Positions 11,258-22,616 of a stretch of 64,000 nucleotides of DNA are shown piece by piece. Origin of the DNA: Bryopsis sp. KO-2023 (taxonomy: Eukaryota > Chlorophyta > Ulvophyceae > Bryopsidales > Bryopsidaceae). The translations under genes and the position numbers were made by a program. Below the pieces are notes generated by a model. The model made no database searches and was not told the DNA's origin. It saw only the letters and a program-made list of their open reading frames with translations. How positions within the stretch are numbered: the first letter of the stretch is position 1; the number at the start of each line of letters is the position of its first letter. The stretch covers positions 248,001 through 312,000 of the forward strand of contig BSYQ01000013.1 of assembly GCA_030272585.1 (NCBI GenBank), written 5' to 3'.

Positions 11258-12756
11258 CTAATCCAAAACCCATTTTGCCCCTAGGGCAGCAGCAATGAAA
11301 GCGTAGCATTCAGCCTTCTTCTTGATCACTTTTTCAGTGGGCATCCCGGCACCATGTCCAGCTTGAGTGTCGATTCTTGAACATAGGGGGTTCTTTTGGC
11401 TGGTCGGTTGGGTTGAGAAAATGTATTGCAGCGTGGCGAGGAATTTGAGAGTGTGCAGCGGGCAAACTCGATCGTCGTGGTCTGCCGTAGTCAGGAGCAT
11501 TGCTGGAAGCTGCTTGGAACCACCCAATGGCACCTGCAATCCCGAAAAATAAAAATTGAAAAAAACAAAAAACCATACAAAGGAGCATCACGTCGAAAAA
11601 AAAAAATCCTGACAAATTTGAATTGAAAAAAAAAAAATCATACAGGAAAGGAGCATGACTTCAAAAAAAATAAAAATAGGGAGGCTTGTTCCAAAATTAG
11701 TGTCTTTTTCACTTCTTGTTCTTTGGCATTCTCTTTCTCGGAATAAAAAGTTTTTTTTTTCTGGAATACGGAGGAATCCTTTTCCAATTGTGGAGGATTC
11801 CAGCAAGCTATATTTTTTCCTTGCGTGACGTCACACGCGCAACCCTTCCTAACTTTTTTGAAACAGTTTTGGAGCCCTACCCCCCCCCCAAAAAAAAAAA
11901 ATCTTTCCACCATCCCAAAATTTGAAAAATAAAAAAATTCTCAAACTAAAAAGTCAGAAAACACAAAAAAAATCAAAATAAAACAGCGAGTGTGACACCC
12001 AACCTGACCATACTTCCCAAAAAACATACCTGAATATTGTGCAGCGGAGACGCTCTGTACAAGGATGGGAATTCTTTCGGATCATCAGGGTTGCCATAGT
12101 ACGGCGTCCATGCCGACCCCACAGTGAACTTATGAAACCTGGTCAGGTCCATCACCCCCACTTCCCCCAACACACACCCAAACAAATCCGGCCTTTGTAG
12201 AGCACACGCCGCCACCATCATCCCCCCATGAGACCCCCCCTGAATCGCCAGTCTTTCAGGAGAGGTGTAGCCCAACTTGATCAGATTTTCCGCACACGCG
12301 ATAAAATCGTCGAATGTGTTTTGTATGTTGCCCTTGGCGCCCCCATCCCGCCACTCCACCCCGTACTCTCCGCCACCCCTGATGTTTCCACTCACGTACA
12401 CTGCATCGTAGCCTGACATGAAACAGAGCGTGGAGGGGGAGAAGTAAGGTACCAGGCTATGGTTGAATCCTCCGTAGCTGTACAGCAGAGTGGGGTTTTT
12501 CCCGTCCAGTTTCAGGCCTTTTTTGTGAGTTACGAACATCGGCACCATGGTTCCATCGGAGCTGGGAACGAATAACTGCCACGACACAACACCAGTTTCA
12601 AAAGATAGACTTTTCATTCTTTCAGAAAAGATAAGAAGATAAAAGGCCGTTTCATCATGAACATTTAACCAAATACCACCAAGCGGTATAATTGAATTCG
12701 ATACAAGAGGTGATCGAATCCAATATCCACCCCCCCAAAAAAATAAAAATAAATAA

Positions 12757-12787
<31 letters not shown>

Positions 12788-14611
12788 TAAATGAAAATCA
12801 ACTTTCTTTTTTCACCCTAATTTCTCAACATCCAAAAAATAATAATAAACAAGAATAAAGAAATAAATTCGCACACCACATGGGGCTTAGCATCCCACCA
12901 CCTAATTTACGGTACCCCCTCCCCAAATCCCCTCACCACACTGCTTATTCTTTCGTTATATGAATTTTTTTGTGAAAGAAAGTAAAAAGCAATGTACCTG
13001 TTTAGTCTCGAAATCATCTGTATTGACCCCTTTGATTTCCGTTTTTCTGTACACCGAAACTTCGTTGGACTCCACATCCAGCCGATACGTGGTGGAGGGC
13101 CTAGCGAAGGATTCGTACATAAAAAACACATCCGAAAAGGTTCTCCTCCCAAAAAAGGACCTTATCGACCCGTAGCCCTCCACCTTGACTGGTGCTTTCA
13201 ACTCCCCAGACCTCAAGCTTCTCAACTCCACCACGTTGCAGCAGTCCCGGGTGTAGCACACCACCAAATTATCTCCTTTGACTGGAGCCACCCAATCCAG
13301 CACATCTTTCGGATGCTGGGGAATGATTTCTTTCCAAGTCGATGGCTTGCCAGGTTTGTCGAGGGAGGTCCTTATCAACTTGTACCTGGGTGCATTCAGA
13401 TTCGAGTGGAAAGTGAACTCTTTCCCGTCGTTCGATACGTACTCGAAGTAGCCCTCCAAGGTATCCACCAGTTTCACAACTGGCAGCTTGGCATCCCCCT
13501 TGTAGAAATCGAATTTCGAAAAGTCCAGGGTGCCATTGGTGGTGGGAATTTGCTCCAAGTCGACATAGTACACCTTGTTGCTGGGGGCGCACCCAGGGCT
13601 CATGAACAGCATCAAGTATCGACCGTCGTCCGAGACCTCAGCGTCGAACAGCCACGAGGGATCCTCCGGCATTGCGAAAACCACCTTGTCTTCGCTCTGG
13701 GGGGTTTCCAACACATGGTAGCATAATTGCTGGTTTCTCGCAGCATCCGTTTCGGTCCCCAGCTCGGTGGTGCTTTTCGGTTCAGGGAATCGACAATAGA
13801 AAAAACCCTTGTTATCCTTGGTCCAGTTAATTCCGCTGTATCTGACGAATTTCAGCTCCTCAGGCAGGTTGGGTTCGTCGTCCTCCTCCTTCGGACTGGG
13901 GACGTCCCAATCCACCTTCAGGATTTTGATGGACTGCCAATCCGAGCCTCCGCTGGACCTAGAGTACGCCATCCACTTGCCATCCTCACTGAACGACTTT
14001 CCACTCAACGACACCGTCCCATCCTCGCTCCACATATTCGGATCTAACAACACCTTCGACTCGCCGCCCAGCGACTTTTGCATGTACAGCACATGTTGGT
14101 TCTGAAGCCCGCTGTTGTGGAAGTAGAAATATTGGTCGCCCTCCCGAAATGGGCATCCGTACTTCGGGTAGTCCAGCGCCTCACGCAGCGTTTTGTAGAT
14201 CGCTTCATTGGTGCCGCATTTCGCAGCGATGGTGTCCATCAACGTGTTTTGCGCCTGCACGAACGCGGCGCACTCGGGGTTGTCGGGATCCTCCAGCCAA
14301 CGGTAAGGATCTGCGACTTGGACGCCATGGATGTCGTCCACGACGCTGTCATCTCGTCTCACCCACGGATACTCAGACGGATCCACTTCGAGCCCCGATT
14401 GCGGTGCACCAAGCTCGGGGGGATCCCGCTGTTTGGACAATTCTTTGGCTTTCGCTCGGCTTTCGGCTGCGAAGGTGACGAAGGGGTATCGACCACTCAC
14501 ATTCAGTCGTCCGCTTCTCGCTAAGTAAACTCCGGCACCCAGCGTCGCGCCAGTGATGACTGCTGCTCCAGCGTAAGTCGCGAGCTTGTTTCGATTTGTG
14601 TTCATCATCAT
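11258..14611 (-). CDS. Prolyl oligopeptidase, S9A family (3 exons)
   Basis: Exons (minus): 14611-12998, 12575-12030, 11533-11258, all GT-AG, phase 0, giving 811 residues. It cleaves short peptides after proline. The N-terminal family signature (VADPYRWLEDPDNPE) begins near residue 98 and leads into the beta-propeller region. The C-terminal alpha/beta hydrolase carries the whole triad: Ser in GGSHGGMM, Asp in TTADHDDRV, His in DTQAGHGAG. About 80 extra residues precede the usual start, with a hydrophobic stretch at about 10-30 flanked by basic residues, so a membrane anchor or mitochondrial presequence is likely instead of the usual soluble cytosolic form. The start is the first of three adjacent ATGs. 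The 5' flank carries an LTR retrotransposon whose end lies 298 bp upstream of the ATG. Confidence 0.93.
12740..12793. repeat. AT-type microsatellite (TAAA and TA units)
   Basis: A run of AAAT/AATA units around a (TA)n core, inside the first intron of the prolyl oligopeptidase gene. Confidence 0.8.
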
Positions 14612-14909
14612 TCCGAGAGGGGTGCCAGGTTTCGGAGGGTGGCAGGCTGGCCTTTAATCCGCCAATAGAGTTACGTGATCGCACCCCAATCAGGTTTCTG
14701 GCACCGAAAAGCAAGCCAAACTCGACTGCTTTCATCTTGGCGATTCGCGCATTTGAAATCTGGTGGTGGTTGGAATGGACCTGGTGAATCACCAGTGGTG
14801 ATTTTGTGTGCGTTTGGAGGATATGCAGCAAGTTTATTTCTAGAGGGGGGGGAGTGCGGGTGGCCTTGAAAAAAGCGTTATGAATTAAATGCTGATGATG
14901 ACTCACCAC

Positions 14910-15101
14910 TGTTGAAACCACAGTATAAAAAACCACAGTATCAAAAACCACAGTTTTTACAGAGAGTCAAAGTTGTTCCCCACTCACTTCCTAAATACAC
15001 AAACTTAAAACTCGACTAACATCCCTCAGCCAGGCGGCGCTTTGACTTGCGCGATCCACATGTCTCACTAAACAGCCCATTCGTTCCCAATGGGTTTTAC
15101 A
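14910..15101 (-). repeat. 3' LTR (192 bp)
   Basis: Begins TGTTGAAACCACAG and ends GGGTTTTACA on plus. It carries an extra 15-base repeat of the ACCACAGTATAAAA-type motif that is absent from the 5' LTR, and otherwise matches it exactly. Confidence 0.92.
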
Positions 15102-18100
15102 CGCTTCACTGCGCCTTAACTAAAAGAAAAAATTCAAGTTTCGGAGGGTGGGCCCATAATTCAACGAAAGAAGTGAAAAGGAGAACCTTTTGAGCAAACG
15201 TTTGCCCACTGACTCGCTTATCCAAACTCACTCGAAAACGAAATAAACAAACGAACCACAGCCTTTTCAGTGAAGGCCAAGAAAAAGAAAAAACAAATCG
15301 GAAAATAAAACTGGAACTTCTCTGTCGAAAAATCCCCTAATAATAGGGTTTGATATCGTTTTCATGCACCACATTCGATGCTTTTCTGCCCCTTTTGACG
15401 ACTTTCGGGCCATGTATGGGCGTAACCTGCCAAAGATGTCCACCCATCGGTTTCACGAGTTGGTAGGGTCCCTTCCAACGTTTCGCGAATTTTTGATCCA
15501 GGCGCGCAGCTCTGACGGAGTCCCACACGTAAACGCGTTCGCCAATATAATGCGTGTGTCGGGAAGTCCTTAGCTGCGCGTTATACTTTTCTCGTGACGC
15601 CTTTAGGCGAGCTTGCGCAGCCGCCCAGTCTTGTGAAGATCCCTCCCACAGCTCCATGGGGGATTTTCCAGTCGTCAGATGGGGAGTAGTCGCGATAGCT
15701 TCGATAGCGCGCTCCAAATGCGACTCCCAGGTTCCTCCGCCACTCAGAAGGAAGCGCCGAATACGATCCACCAGAGTGCGGTTAAACCGTTCGACGATCC
15801 CATTACTCTGGTGAGCATGAGGCGCGATGCGCCGAACCTTGATGTTTTGCGAGGCACAGAAGTCCTCGAAAAGTCGAGACACGAAATAGCTTGCCCCGTC
15901 AGTAATGATTTCGACTGGAACAGCCCCCACTTTCGCAATCCACAGTTCGACTCCCTTGACAGCCGTCTTCGCACTAGCGTGCTCCGTGAGTTGGGCGTCG
16001 CCACGACGCGTCATGTGGTCGACGACTGTAAAAAGATATCGCTTCCGTCCATTGGTCGATATCGGCCCGATAAAGTCAAGGCTTACATGGGAACCAGGAG
16101 CAGTGGGTGACGAAATGGTGCCAAGAGGCACAGGAAGGGTTTTCCGACTGAAGCGCGCACAGGTGCGACAACGCTTTATCTCCTCCTCTATTTCGTGTTT
16201 GTTCGTGGGTATGCCTTGGGAGGTTAGAATTGCTTTAACCTTGTCCGTTCCCCAGTGACCCCAGTCGTGCGCTTTCCAAATCTCAGCACGAGTAGCGTTG
16301 ATATTCACCGTCACTGGGATTCTCCTCGACGCCGTCCAACGTGACAAAGCGTCGGCGATAGTATTGTATTCTCCAGGCAGGTACCGAATGGAGAGGCGAT
16401 CGTTCGTGAAGTTGCCCAAAATCCACCCAAGTAACCGACTGACGCGCGAATCCGCGATTGCTGACGACTTTGGACGACTGATCAACCTGCGCCACGCGAA
16501 TTCGGAGTCTGTCCACAGCACGAGCTTGGCGCCAGCCGTGATAGCTTTGACTTGGGCTAAAGCCCAGGTGATTCCGCGAAGTTCCCCCAAGTAGCTGCTG
16601 GTGATTTCGTCATTCGTCGACGAGTGGGAATTGATTCCAATAAGGAAACCCTCGTCGTAGTGTCCTGCGAACAGCGCATATCCATATCCCGCTTTCGACC
16701 AGTCTACCAGCAAGTGGTATTCTTCCACTGGTTCGGAAAGGAGGAGCGCAGTGTGATGGGTCACGATTTTTCCCCAAATATCCGCCACCAGCGATTCCGC
16801 CTGCAAACGATCCATCGTCGCGCCAGGCAGTAATAGGTCTTGTAGAGGCTTCATCCAGGCTGCAAGGTTAGGAACTGTTGGGCGACATACGTTCATGATG
16901 CCAATGATTTTGCGCACGTCTGCGACAGTGTGGATGCTGGGGATCGCATCCTTCTGGCTCGCGATGTAGCTATCCAACGAGATGTGTCCTTGTGTGACAT
17001 CATATCCCAAGAATCGAACGTGATCACGATTCAGCTGCACCTTTTTCGCATTTACATGCAACTCCATATCATTCAGCTTCTGAAGTAAGGCGGCCACATT
17101 GGAGTCATGCTCCCGGTCATTAGCTCCGCCTGTAATCAAATCGTCCACATATGGCACACACGCCACTTTGGATAGCGAGGAGGAGATTCTTGAGTGAAAT
17201 AAAGCACCTGAATTCGACCACCCTTGGGGAAGCGTTTCATAGCAAAAACGCCTCCCCTTGTGTTCGAATCCAAATAACGTCGACAATTTGTTACACACCG
17301 GTAAATGGTGGTATCCTTCGGATAAATCCACCACTGTAAACTTCCGCCAATGTGGTGGTATCTCCCTGAGGGCCTGTAGAGTGCCAGGGAATTGCGTCCT
17401 CCATGTTTCTGAATACGAATTCAGTTTTCGGAAATCAATCACTTGTCTCACCCCTTTTCCATCGCCCTTGCGCAAGAACATAACCGGAGACATGAACGCC
17501 TTTTCTGAAGGCGCGAGCTCCCGAATCACTTTTTGCTTGATCAACCGTTCAATGAAAGCCGTTGCTTCCCAATCAGCGACTTCTCCAGAGTGATACGCGA
17601 TCCCAGTGTTCGTCAGGGGAATGTCGTCCAGGGGAATCCGCCATTCGATTTCGCGGTGGCACACCGTCAGCTCCTGTAGAAACGAACTGCGTCCATATTC
17701 CTGGTCGGTCGCAAAAACTGTTGGATAGCGCCGCACCCAATCTTCCACTTGTGCACTCGTCGACGCTGCTGCAGTCGAAATCGGGGAAGCCAGGGCAGGG
17801 ATGACATCATCGCCACATGGAGCAGCGGACGACTCGTCCAACACTGGCGCGGTAGTTGCTCTGGGTGAGTTGGAGTCGCTGATGGTGGACGACGACGCAG
17901 CCGCTGTGATGAGGGCAGCGGACGGTTGCGTGTGGCCAGTCGTCAGGGGAGATGCAGTTGAATCACCGGGTGATTCACTCACTGCGAATCGAACTGCTTT
18001 AAGTTTCGCAGTGAGTTGCGTCGTGGCTGACCCTGGGTCGGTCACAGGCTCGTCGGACATAGGGCAGGTTGCAGCTGTAAGTGCGTCTGGCACTGGAACT

Positions 18101-19308
18101 GGTTCTGGTTCGACGAAAGCAGTCGTGTTCGGCTCTGTGATAGGCGTTTGCTGAATGTGCTTCACGTAGTGAAGCGTGCTCCCAGCCGAAATCAGAATCG
18201 ACATCACCAACAGCTTCTGGCTCAGCATCCTTGCGACTTTCGTCGCATTACTCAGGAAGACTCGACAGTCTCCATTGCGCCCAATCGTGCATGACAATTG
18301 CACCTGTGCGACCCCATTGCAAATCGCTCCTCGAATTCCACCACCGGTTACTCTGAAGGGTAACACAACGTTTCTGTTCTCGCCCGGTCCCAAAACAAGT
18401 GGCTTCCCCAAGGGAAGTTCGATTCTGTCATCACGCCGAACGATTTTGGCACCCTTCAACTCCTGAGTCTCTTGGAGTCGAACATCTGTTGGCGTCAGGG
18501 AAGCAGAAGGGAGTGACTCAGCTTGGCGCACACTGTGGCAGTGCACGTGAAATCCTTCACCATCAATCAAACGCCCATTCTCACAATCCACTCGTAATTT
18601 CAGCTCGTGTAGAAGGGGGAGTCCCAAGACGAACTTAGGAACGTCGACCACGTAAAACGTGGCAGTTCGCGCCCATGGACCGATCTGCACCTCCAAATCG
18701 ATTTTCCCGACTGGCACCTCCCGTAATTCGTCTGAAAATCCCGAAATGGTAACCTGCTGCTGCATGCGCTGAACGCCCAACCCATGTCGTTTCGTGAACG
18801 CCAACGGGATCAAATTTATCTCCGACCCGGGATCCACCAGCCCATCCTCGAGACGCACTCCACGCAACGCGCGGAACCTGACGAAGAGCTGTTTCCTCCC
18901 CACGCTCGTACTCTGAATAGTCGCGACGCTGACGTCTGGAGGTGTGACCTCGACGTCTGGGCGTGATTCGTATTCCTGGAGCGCTTCGAAAGCGCGAGCG
19001 ACGTCGTCGACAGTCCCAGTCGCGCCAGCACTCACAGTTCCTCGCCTACCACTGCGACATCTGTCCGCAGTATGGCCCTCCTTTCCACAGGAAAAGCAGC
19101 GAATCGTTCTGGGACACTCGCGAAAAGTGTGACCTCCCTGGCGACAGTTTCGACAAACAGAATCCTGGCCTCGTCGACCACCTTTGGAGCTCTCCTGGGC
19201 ACTCGTCGTCGACGTGCGCGGCGCTCGGGGTAGTTGCGACTCGCGCGCAGGGCGCAGGTCGTCCTTGAAAAGTCGCTGACGTCCCTCTTTCTTGAAGAAC
19301 TCCATCAC

Positions 19309-20567
19309 CAGGGTTTTTTTTAGTGGCGTTTAGCCGCCAATGTGGCGGAAAAAAACAAAATTGGGCCAAATGTGGCGGCATATTTCAAAAGAAATAGCGT
19401 GCAATACGCCACTATTTCAGACAATTGGTGAAGCCAATACGCCACTCAGTGGCCGTCGAAAAACACAAGAGATCGCTGAAATCGCCATTGTGGCCGGTAA
19501 AATATATCAGAAATACAGTCGAATCGCCAGATAGTTCAAAGGTGTTTCATTGCACGTGCAATCGAACGATTGAACTCCCTGTTTTGCAGACTGGAAATCC
19601 ACCACAAGTCTATAACGCCATTGTTTCCATTCTCCTCTCTACCACGAATTCAACCCCTGCACCGCGTCTCTATATCCCGTACTAACTAGCGGTAGCCACA
19701 GGCGGCTGACTCACTTGCCGTGGGTTCTATAATTCACCACAAAGCGCCTTTGCTTGCGTACCTGCCTGTGGCTCGAATCCTCTTACGGGGTGGAAAAAAA
19801 AAACTGCTGTGGAAGCGAAGTACCGTTTCCGTGGCTTTGATGGGGTGGTTAGAGAGCTACCAACAGATGCCGACCTTAAAAAGCAAGCGAAACGTGAAAG
19901 TGAAGGGAGCTTCAGAGCTTCGTGAAGCTCGCACAGATTGTGCTTATTTTACCGATGACGAGCGTCGGTAATGAGAGAAGATTCTCGCAAATGAACTTGA
20001 CAAAACCAGTTGCTCGTAACCGGCTGCAAGAAGATCATTTAAACGATTGCATCAGAGTGAAGAATTGTCGGTTTGATATCAGTTCATTTCCCTACAAGGA
20101 AACTCTTCAAATTTTGGGAAGGACCAAGGATAGAAGGAATGTTCTTTCAAAGTGAAGTGGTGTTTTTCGTGATTGAATTTGGGTCTTCTTGGGTTTCTAT
20201 TGTTTTTAATGAACGAAAAAAGTAATATCGGTCGCGTGAAGGGTATTTGTGGAATTGTGCAAGGAGAAGAGATTGTCGATTGTCTTGTGTTTGTAAGAAC
20301 ATTGTTCTGATGATTTGCCAACAATTCAGGGGATTTTTTAGATGGAATACTTTGGGCTCACATGTCTAAAATTGTTTCTTTTAGACTTAACAGAATAATA
20401 TTGCATAAAAAGTAAGAAAAAGCCAGGAGATTGAGCAAAACGCCACATTGGCTTGAAAAAAAAAATCAAAAAGGTCGCTCAACGCCACAGCGTGGCGGAA
20501 AAAAAAATAGGAAAGAGGAGAAAAAAGCCAAGTGGCTTGAAGCTTTGAGTGCTTAGGAAAAACCCTG
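19309..20567 (+). mobile_element. hAT-superfamily transposon, deletion derivative (1,259 bp)
   Basis: Ends CAGGGTTTTT (19309-19318) and AAAAACCCTG (20558-20567) are 10-base inverted repeats. An 8-bp direct repeat TCCATCAC flanks it exactly (19301-19308 and 20568-20575), the hAT hallmark. Sub-terminal GTGGCG/CGCCAC motifs recur near both ends, as expected for transposase-binding sites. Only a transposase C-terminal fragment remains, so it would need a transposase supplied elsewhere. Confidence 0.93.
19922..20155 (+). pseudogene. hAT transposase C-terminal (dimerisation) fragment
   Basis: The frame reads LAQIVLILPMTSVGNERRFS followed by Arg-x-Arg-Leu and Asn-Asp-Cys-Ile motifs, the pattern of the hAT C-terminal dimerisation domain (leucine-rich, then P-x-S-x-x-x-E-R-x-F-S). 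It ends at a stop at 20155. The frame starts inside the domain; the DDE catalytic region and BED zinc finger are missing from the element, so this is a broken gene. Confidence 0.82.
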
Positions 20568-21660
20568 TCCATCACGTGTTCGAAAGTGATGTCAACTGGA
20601 TCGACCCCCAGGATGTCGAGGTAGATCATAATCTTGTCAATCACTCCATGGGGAAGCTTCCCGAGTACGACTGACATCGCTGCGCGTAAGTCTGGTGCGC
20701 CTCTGCTTTTGAAAGTTAGATAACAGCGTCCGATAAATCCAACCCAATCCTCGTCCTGGCGCTTCATCATCCCTTTAAGCGTCGGCAGCAGGTCCACCTC
20801 CATATCCTCCAATACGAGATCGTCCAACAACAAGCAAACTCGACCCCACAACGCCTCCATATCCACGTTTTTTCCTTCAAAAGTCACATTGGAGTGGTTG
20901 GGGGGGAGTGACTGCCCGCCAGTACTTTCTGAAATCAAGTCTTGAATAGAATCCAAGATAATCGAAGTAACATCAGCTTCTGAGTCGAACATGGCCCACA
21001 GCGCCCTGATTCTCGTCGCTATATCGGGATAAGTGATTCCCAAGTCACGCATGACGCGTTTCTGGATGCGGCGGTTCCACGTTTGTATCGTCCCTGCGCC
21101 TTTCACGCTCACTGCGCCGCCCACTCGGCGTTCCGTTTCTCGAACTCGCACTGGACCTCGCCTTTTACAGATCCACGTGATAAACCCCGCCGTGACGCTC
21201 CCCACAAGATAGAAGGTCGCCTGCACAGCGAGGACCAACCAGTCGCGCTCATCTTGCTGTAGGGTGGACGAAGAGTCAGCTTCTTCTTGAGGTGTGGGCG
21301 GAGGTGGTGGAGAGTGTGTCGTCGGCGGGATCAGCTCCTCTCTACTGCCCGCGGGATAGCTGGGAGGAGGTGAGTAAGGCGGCTGGAGATCTGTGGGAGG
21401 AGGTGGTGGTGGCTTTTGGGAAAGCGTTCGCTCGATCGTGTCTAAGAGTTCCCCTCTGACACTATTCGCCGCCAGGACGAGCTTCCTGGTCTCTTGTATT
21501 TCCATTCGTAGTTCGGAGACGATATGACTCAACTCTTCCGTCTCCGTCTCTTCTTTCGCAGCCGACACTTCACTGGAAGTGAAAAACCACGCTCCTTTCA
21601 CTGGCAGGGTGAACAGCCCCACTGCCAGTATCGCAATCAAAACGAGCCCTAGGACACCGG

Positions 21661-21678
21661 TCCTGAGCTCCGAAACCA
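21661..21678 (-). promoter_or_regulatory. Presumed primer-binding site
   Basis: In transcript sense TGGTTTCGGAGCTC follows the 5' LTR with no gap. TGG complements the universal CCA 3' end of tRNAs, the usual start of an LTR-element primer-binding site. The matching tRNA was not identified. The gag ATG uses the last LTR base plus TG of this site. Confidence 0.55.
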
Positions 21679-21855
21679 TGTTGAAACCACAGTATAAAAA
21701 ACCACAGTTTTTACAGAGAGTCAAAGTTGTTCCCCACTCACTTCCTAAATACACAAACTTAAAACTCGACTAACATCCCTCAGCCAGGCGGCGCTTTGAC
21801 TTGCGCGATCCACATGTCTCACTAAACAGCCCATTCGTTCCCAATGGGTTTTACA
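21679..21855 (-). repeat. 5' LTR (177 bp)
   Basis: Same sequence as the 3' LTR without the 15-base internal duplication. In transcript sense its last bases are CAACA, and the next bases are TGG, the start of the presumed primer-binding site. Confidence 0.92.
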
Positions 21856-22616
21856 CCACACAGTTGATGCTGGGTGTTGTTGGATTGTGGAACACAGCGT
21901 CCTTGAGAAACTACGCAAGACTACTCTACAAGTGCTGGTATTTAGCATTTTGGAAAGGAGCAATTCAGTTGGGTAGTCGCTGTGCAGTGTGTACATTTAG
22001 AACTATGGCTTGTGGTATTTAAAGCAACTTTGGTTTGAACAAGGGTCATACTTTTCACAGTAAAAATGTGAATTCAAGTGGAGCTATCCAATCAAAGCCT
22101 TGCCCAATTCTTTTACCTAAAAATCGACTACAGAATGGCTGGGGCTAAACACAAGCATCTGAAGTGCTCCCAAAAGCTCATACAGACACATGCCAGCATT
22201 TCTATTTTTAGGAATATAATTTCTCTCTCTCTTTTAATTTACTCTGGGGTGATTATTTTTCCCCATTCCACCCGTTTCTTTTTTTTTTTTCACACTATTT
22301 GAACCACTTCTATTATCAGCTGTCAGGCAAGCATTCGACACACAAAAAGAACAAAAAAAAAAACACACACATACACAAGGAACGTTTCAGCCCTTTCATT
22401 TTTTGACCAAGGAAAGAAATATCAACCAACATAAGAACCACCACTTCAATACCACACACACATGCAACACCCGACTCCAGATGCATCAACCCAAATTCAA
22501 AAATGACCCCCCACCCCCCACCCCTTTTTTCTCCAAAACCCCTCTTCTTTTTCCAAATTACCTATTTGCCCTATTTTATCATACTATCAACTTTTCTCTT
22601 TTTGGATGGGCAACAG
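21856..22616. other. Intergenic flank of the LTR element, no gene recognised
   Basis: Before the retrotransposon inserted, 14909 was joined to this sequence. A/T-rich with CA-rich and T-rich runs. The plus frame 21801-22022 starts inside the LTR and is not a gene. Confidence 0.5.

Larger units (their letters stand above)
15337..21679 (-). pseudogene. gag-pol polyprotein of the LTR retrotransposon, split by hAT
   Basis: The gag part begins at ATG 21679 and pol ends with a stop at 15337. Between them 19309-20567 is a transposon; both sides are in the same frame across the duplicated 8-mer, so the pre-insertion gene was a single frame of about 1,691 codons. Gag part: a hydrophobic segment near residues 9-30, a Pro-rich stretch with PPSY, then a second hydrophobic segment before basic KRRG. 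Pol part: two CCHC knuckles (CRNCRQGGHTFREC, CFSCGKEGHTADRC), a protease with DPGS at the active site, reverse transcriptase with YVDD, RNase H, and integrase with an HHCC finger, a DDE core and a GPF/Y-like tail. The pol frame has no stops or frameshifts. With hAT present, gag reads into transposon sequence and stops. Confidence 0.93.
14910..21855 (-). mobile_element. Ty3/gypsy-like LTR retrotransposon, nested hAT inside
   Basis: Direct repeats starting TG and ending CA bound the element (14910-15101 and 21679-21855). The flanking 4-mers CCAC at 14906-14909 and 21856-21859 are the target duplication (ACCAC if the LTR is read one base shorter). The coding strand is minus, so the 5' LTR is on the right. 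One long gag-pol frame fills the interior, broken only by a hAT transposon at 19309-20567. The LTRs are identical apart from a 15-base indel, so the insertion is recent. Domain order protease, reverse transcriptase, RNase H, integrase places it with Ty3/gypsy (Metaviridae-type) elements. Confidence 0.93.

Noticed and set aside
12992-14524. Plus-strand open frames across 13.0-14.5 kb
   Set aside because: They are shadows of the prolyl oligopeptidase exon on minus, whose frame has full family motifs.
21801-22022. Plus frame of 73 codons at the right edge of the LTR element
   Set aside because: Starts inside the LTR and crosses the element/host junction, so it cannot be an old gene.
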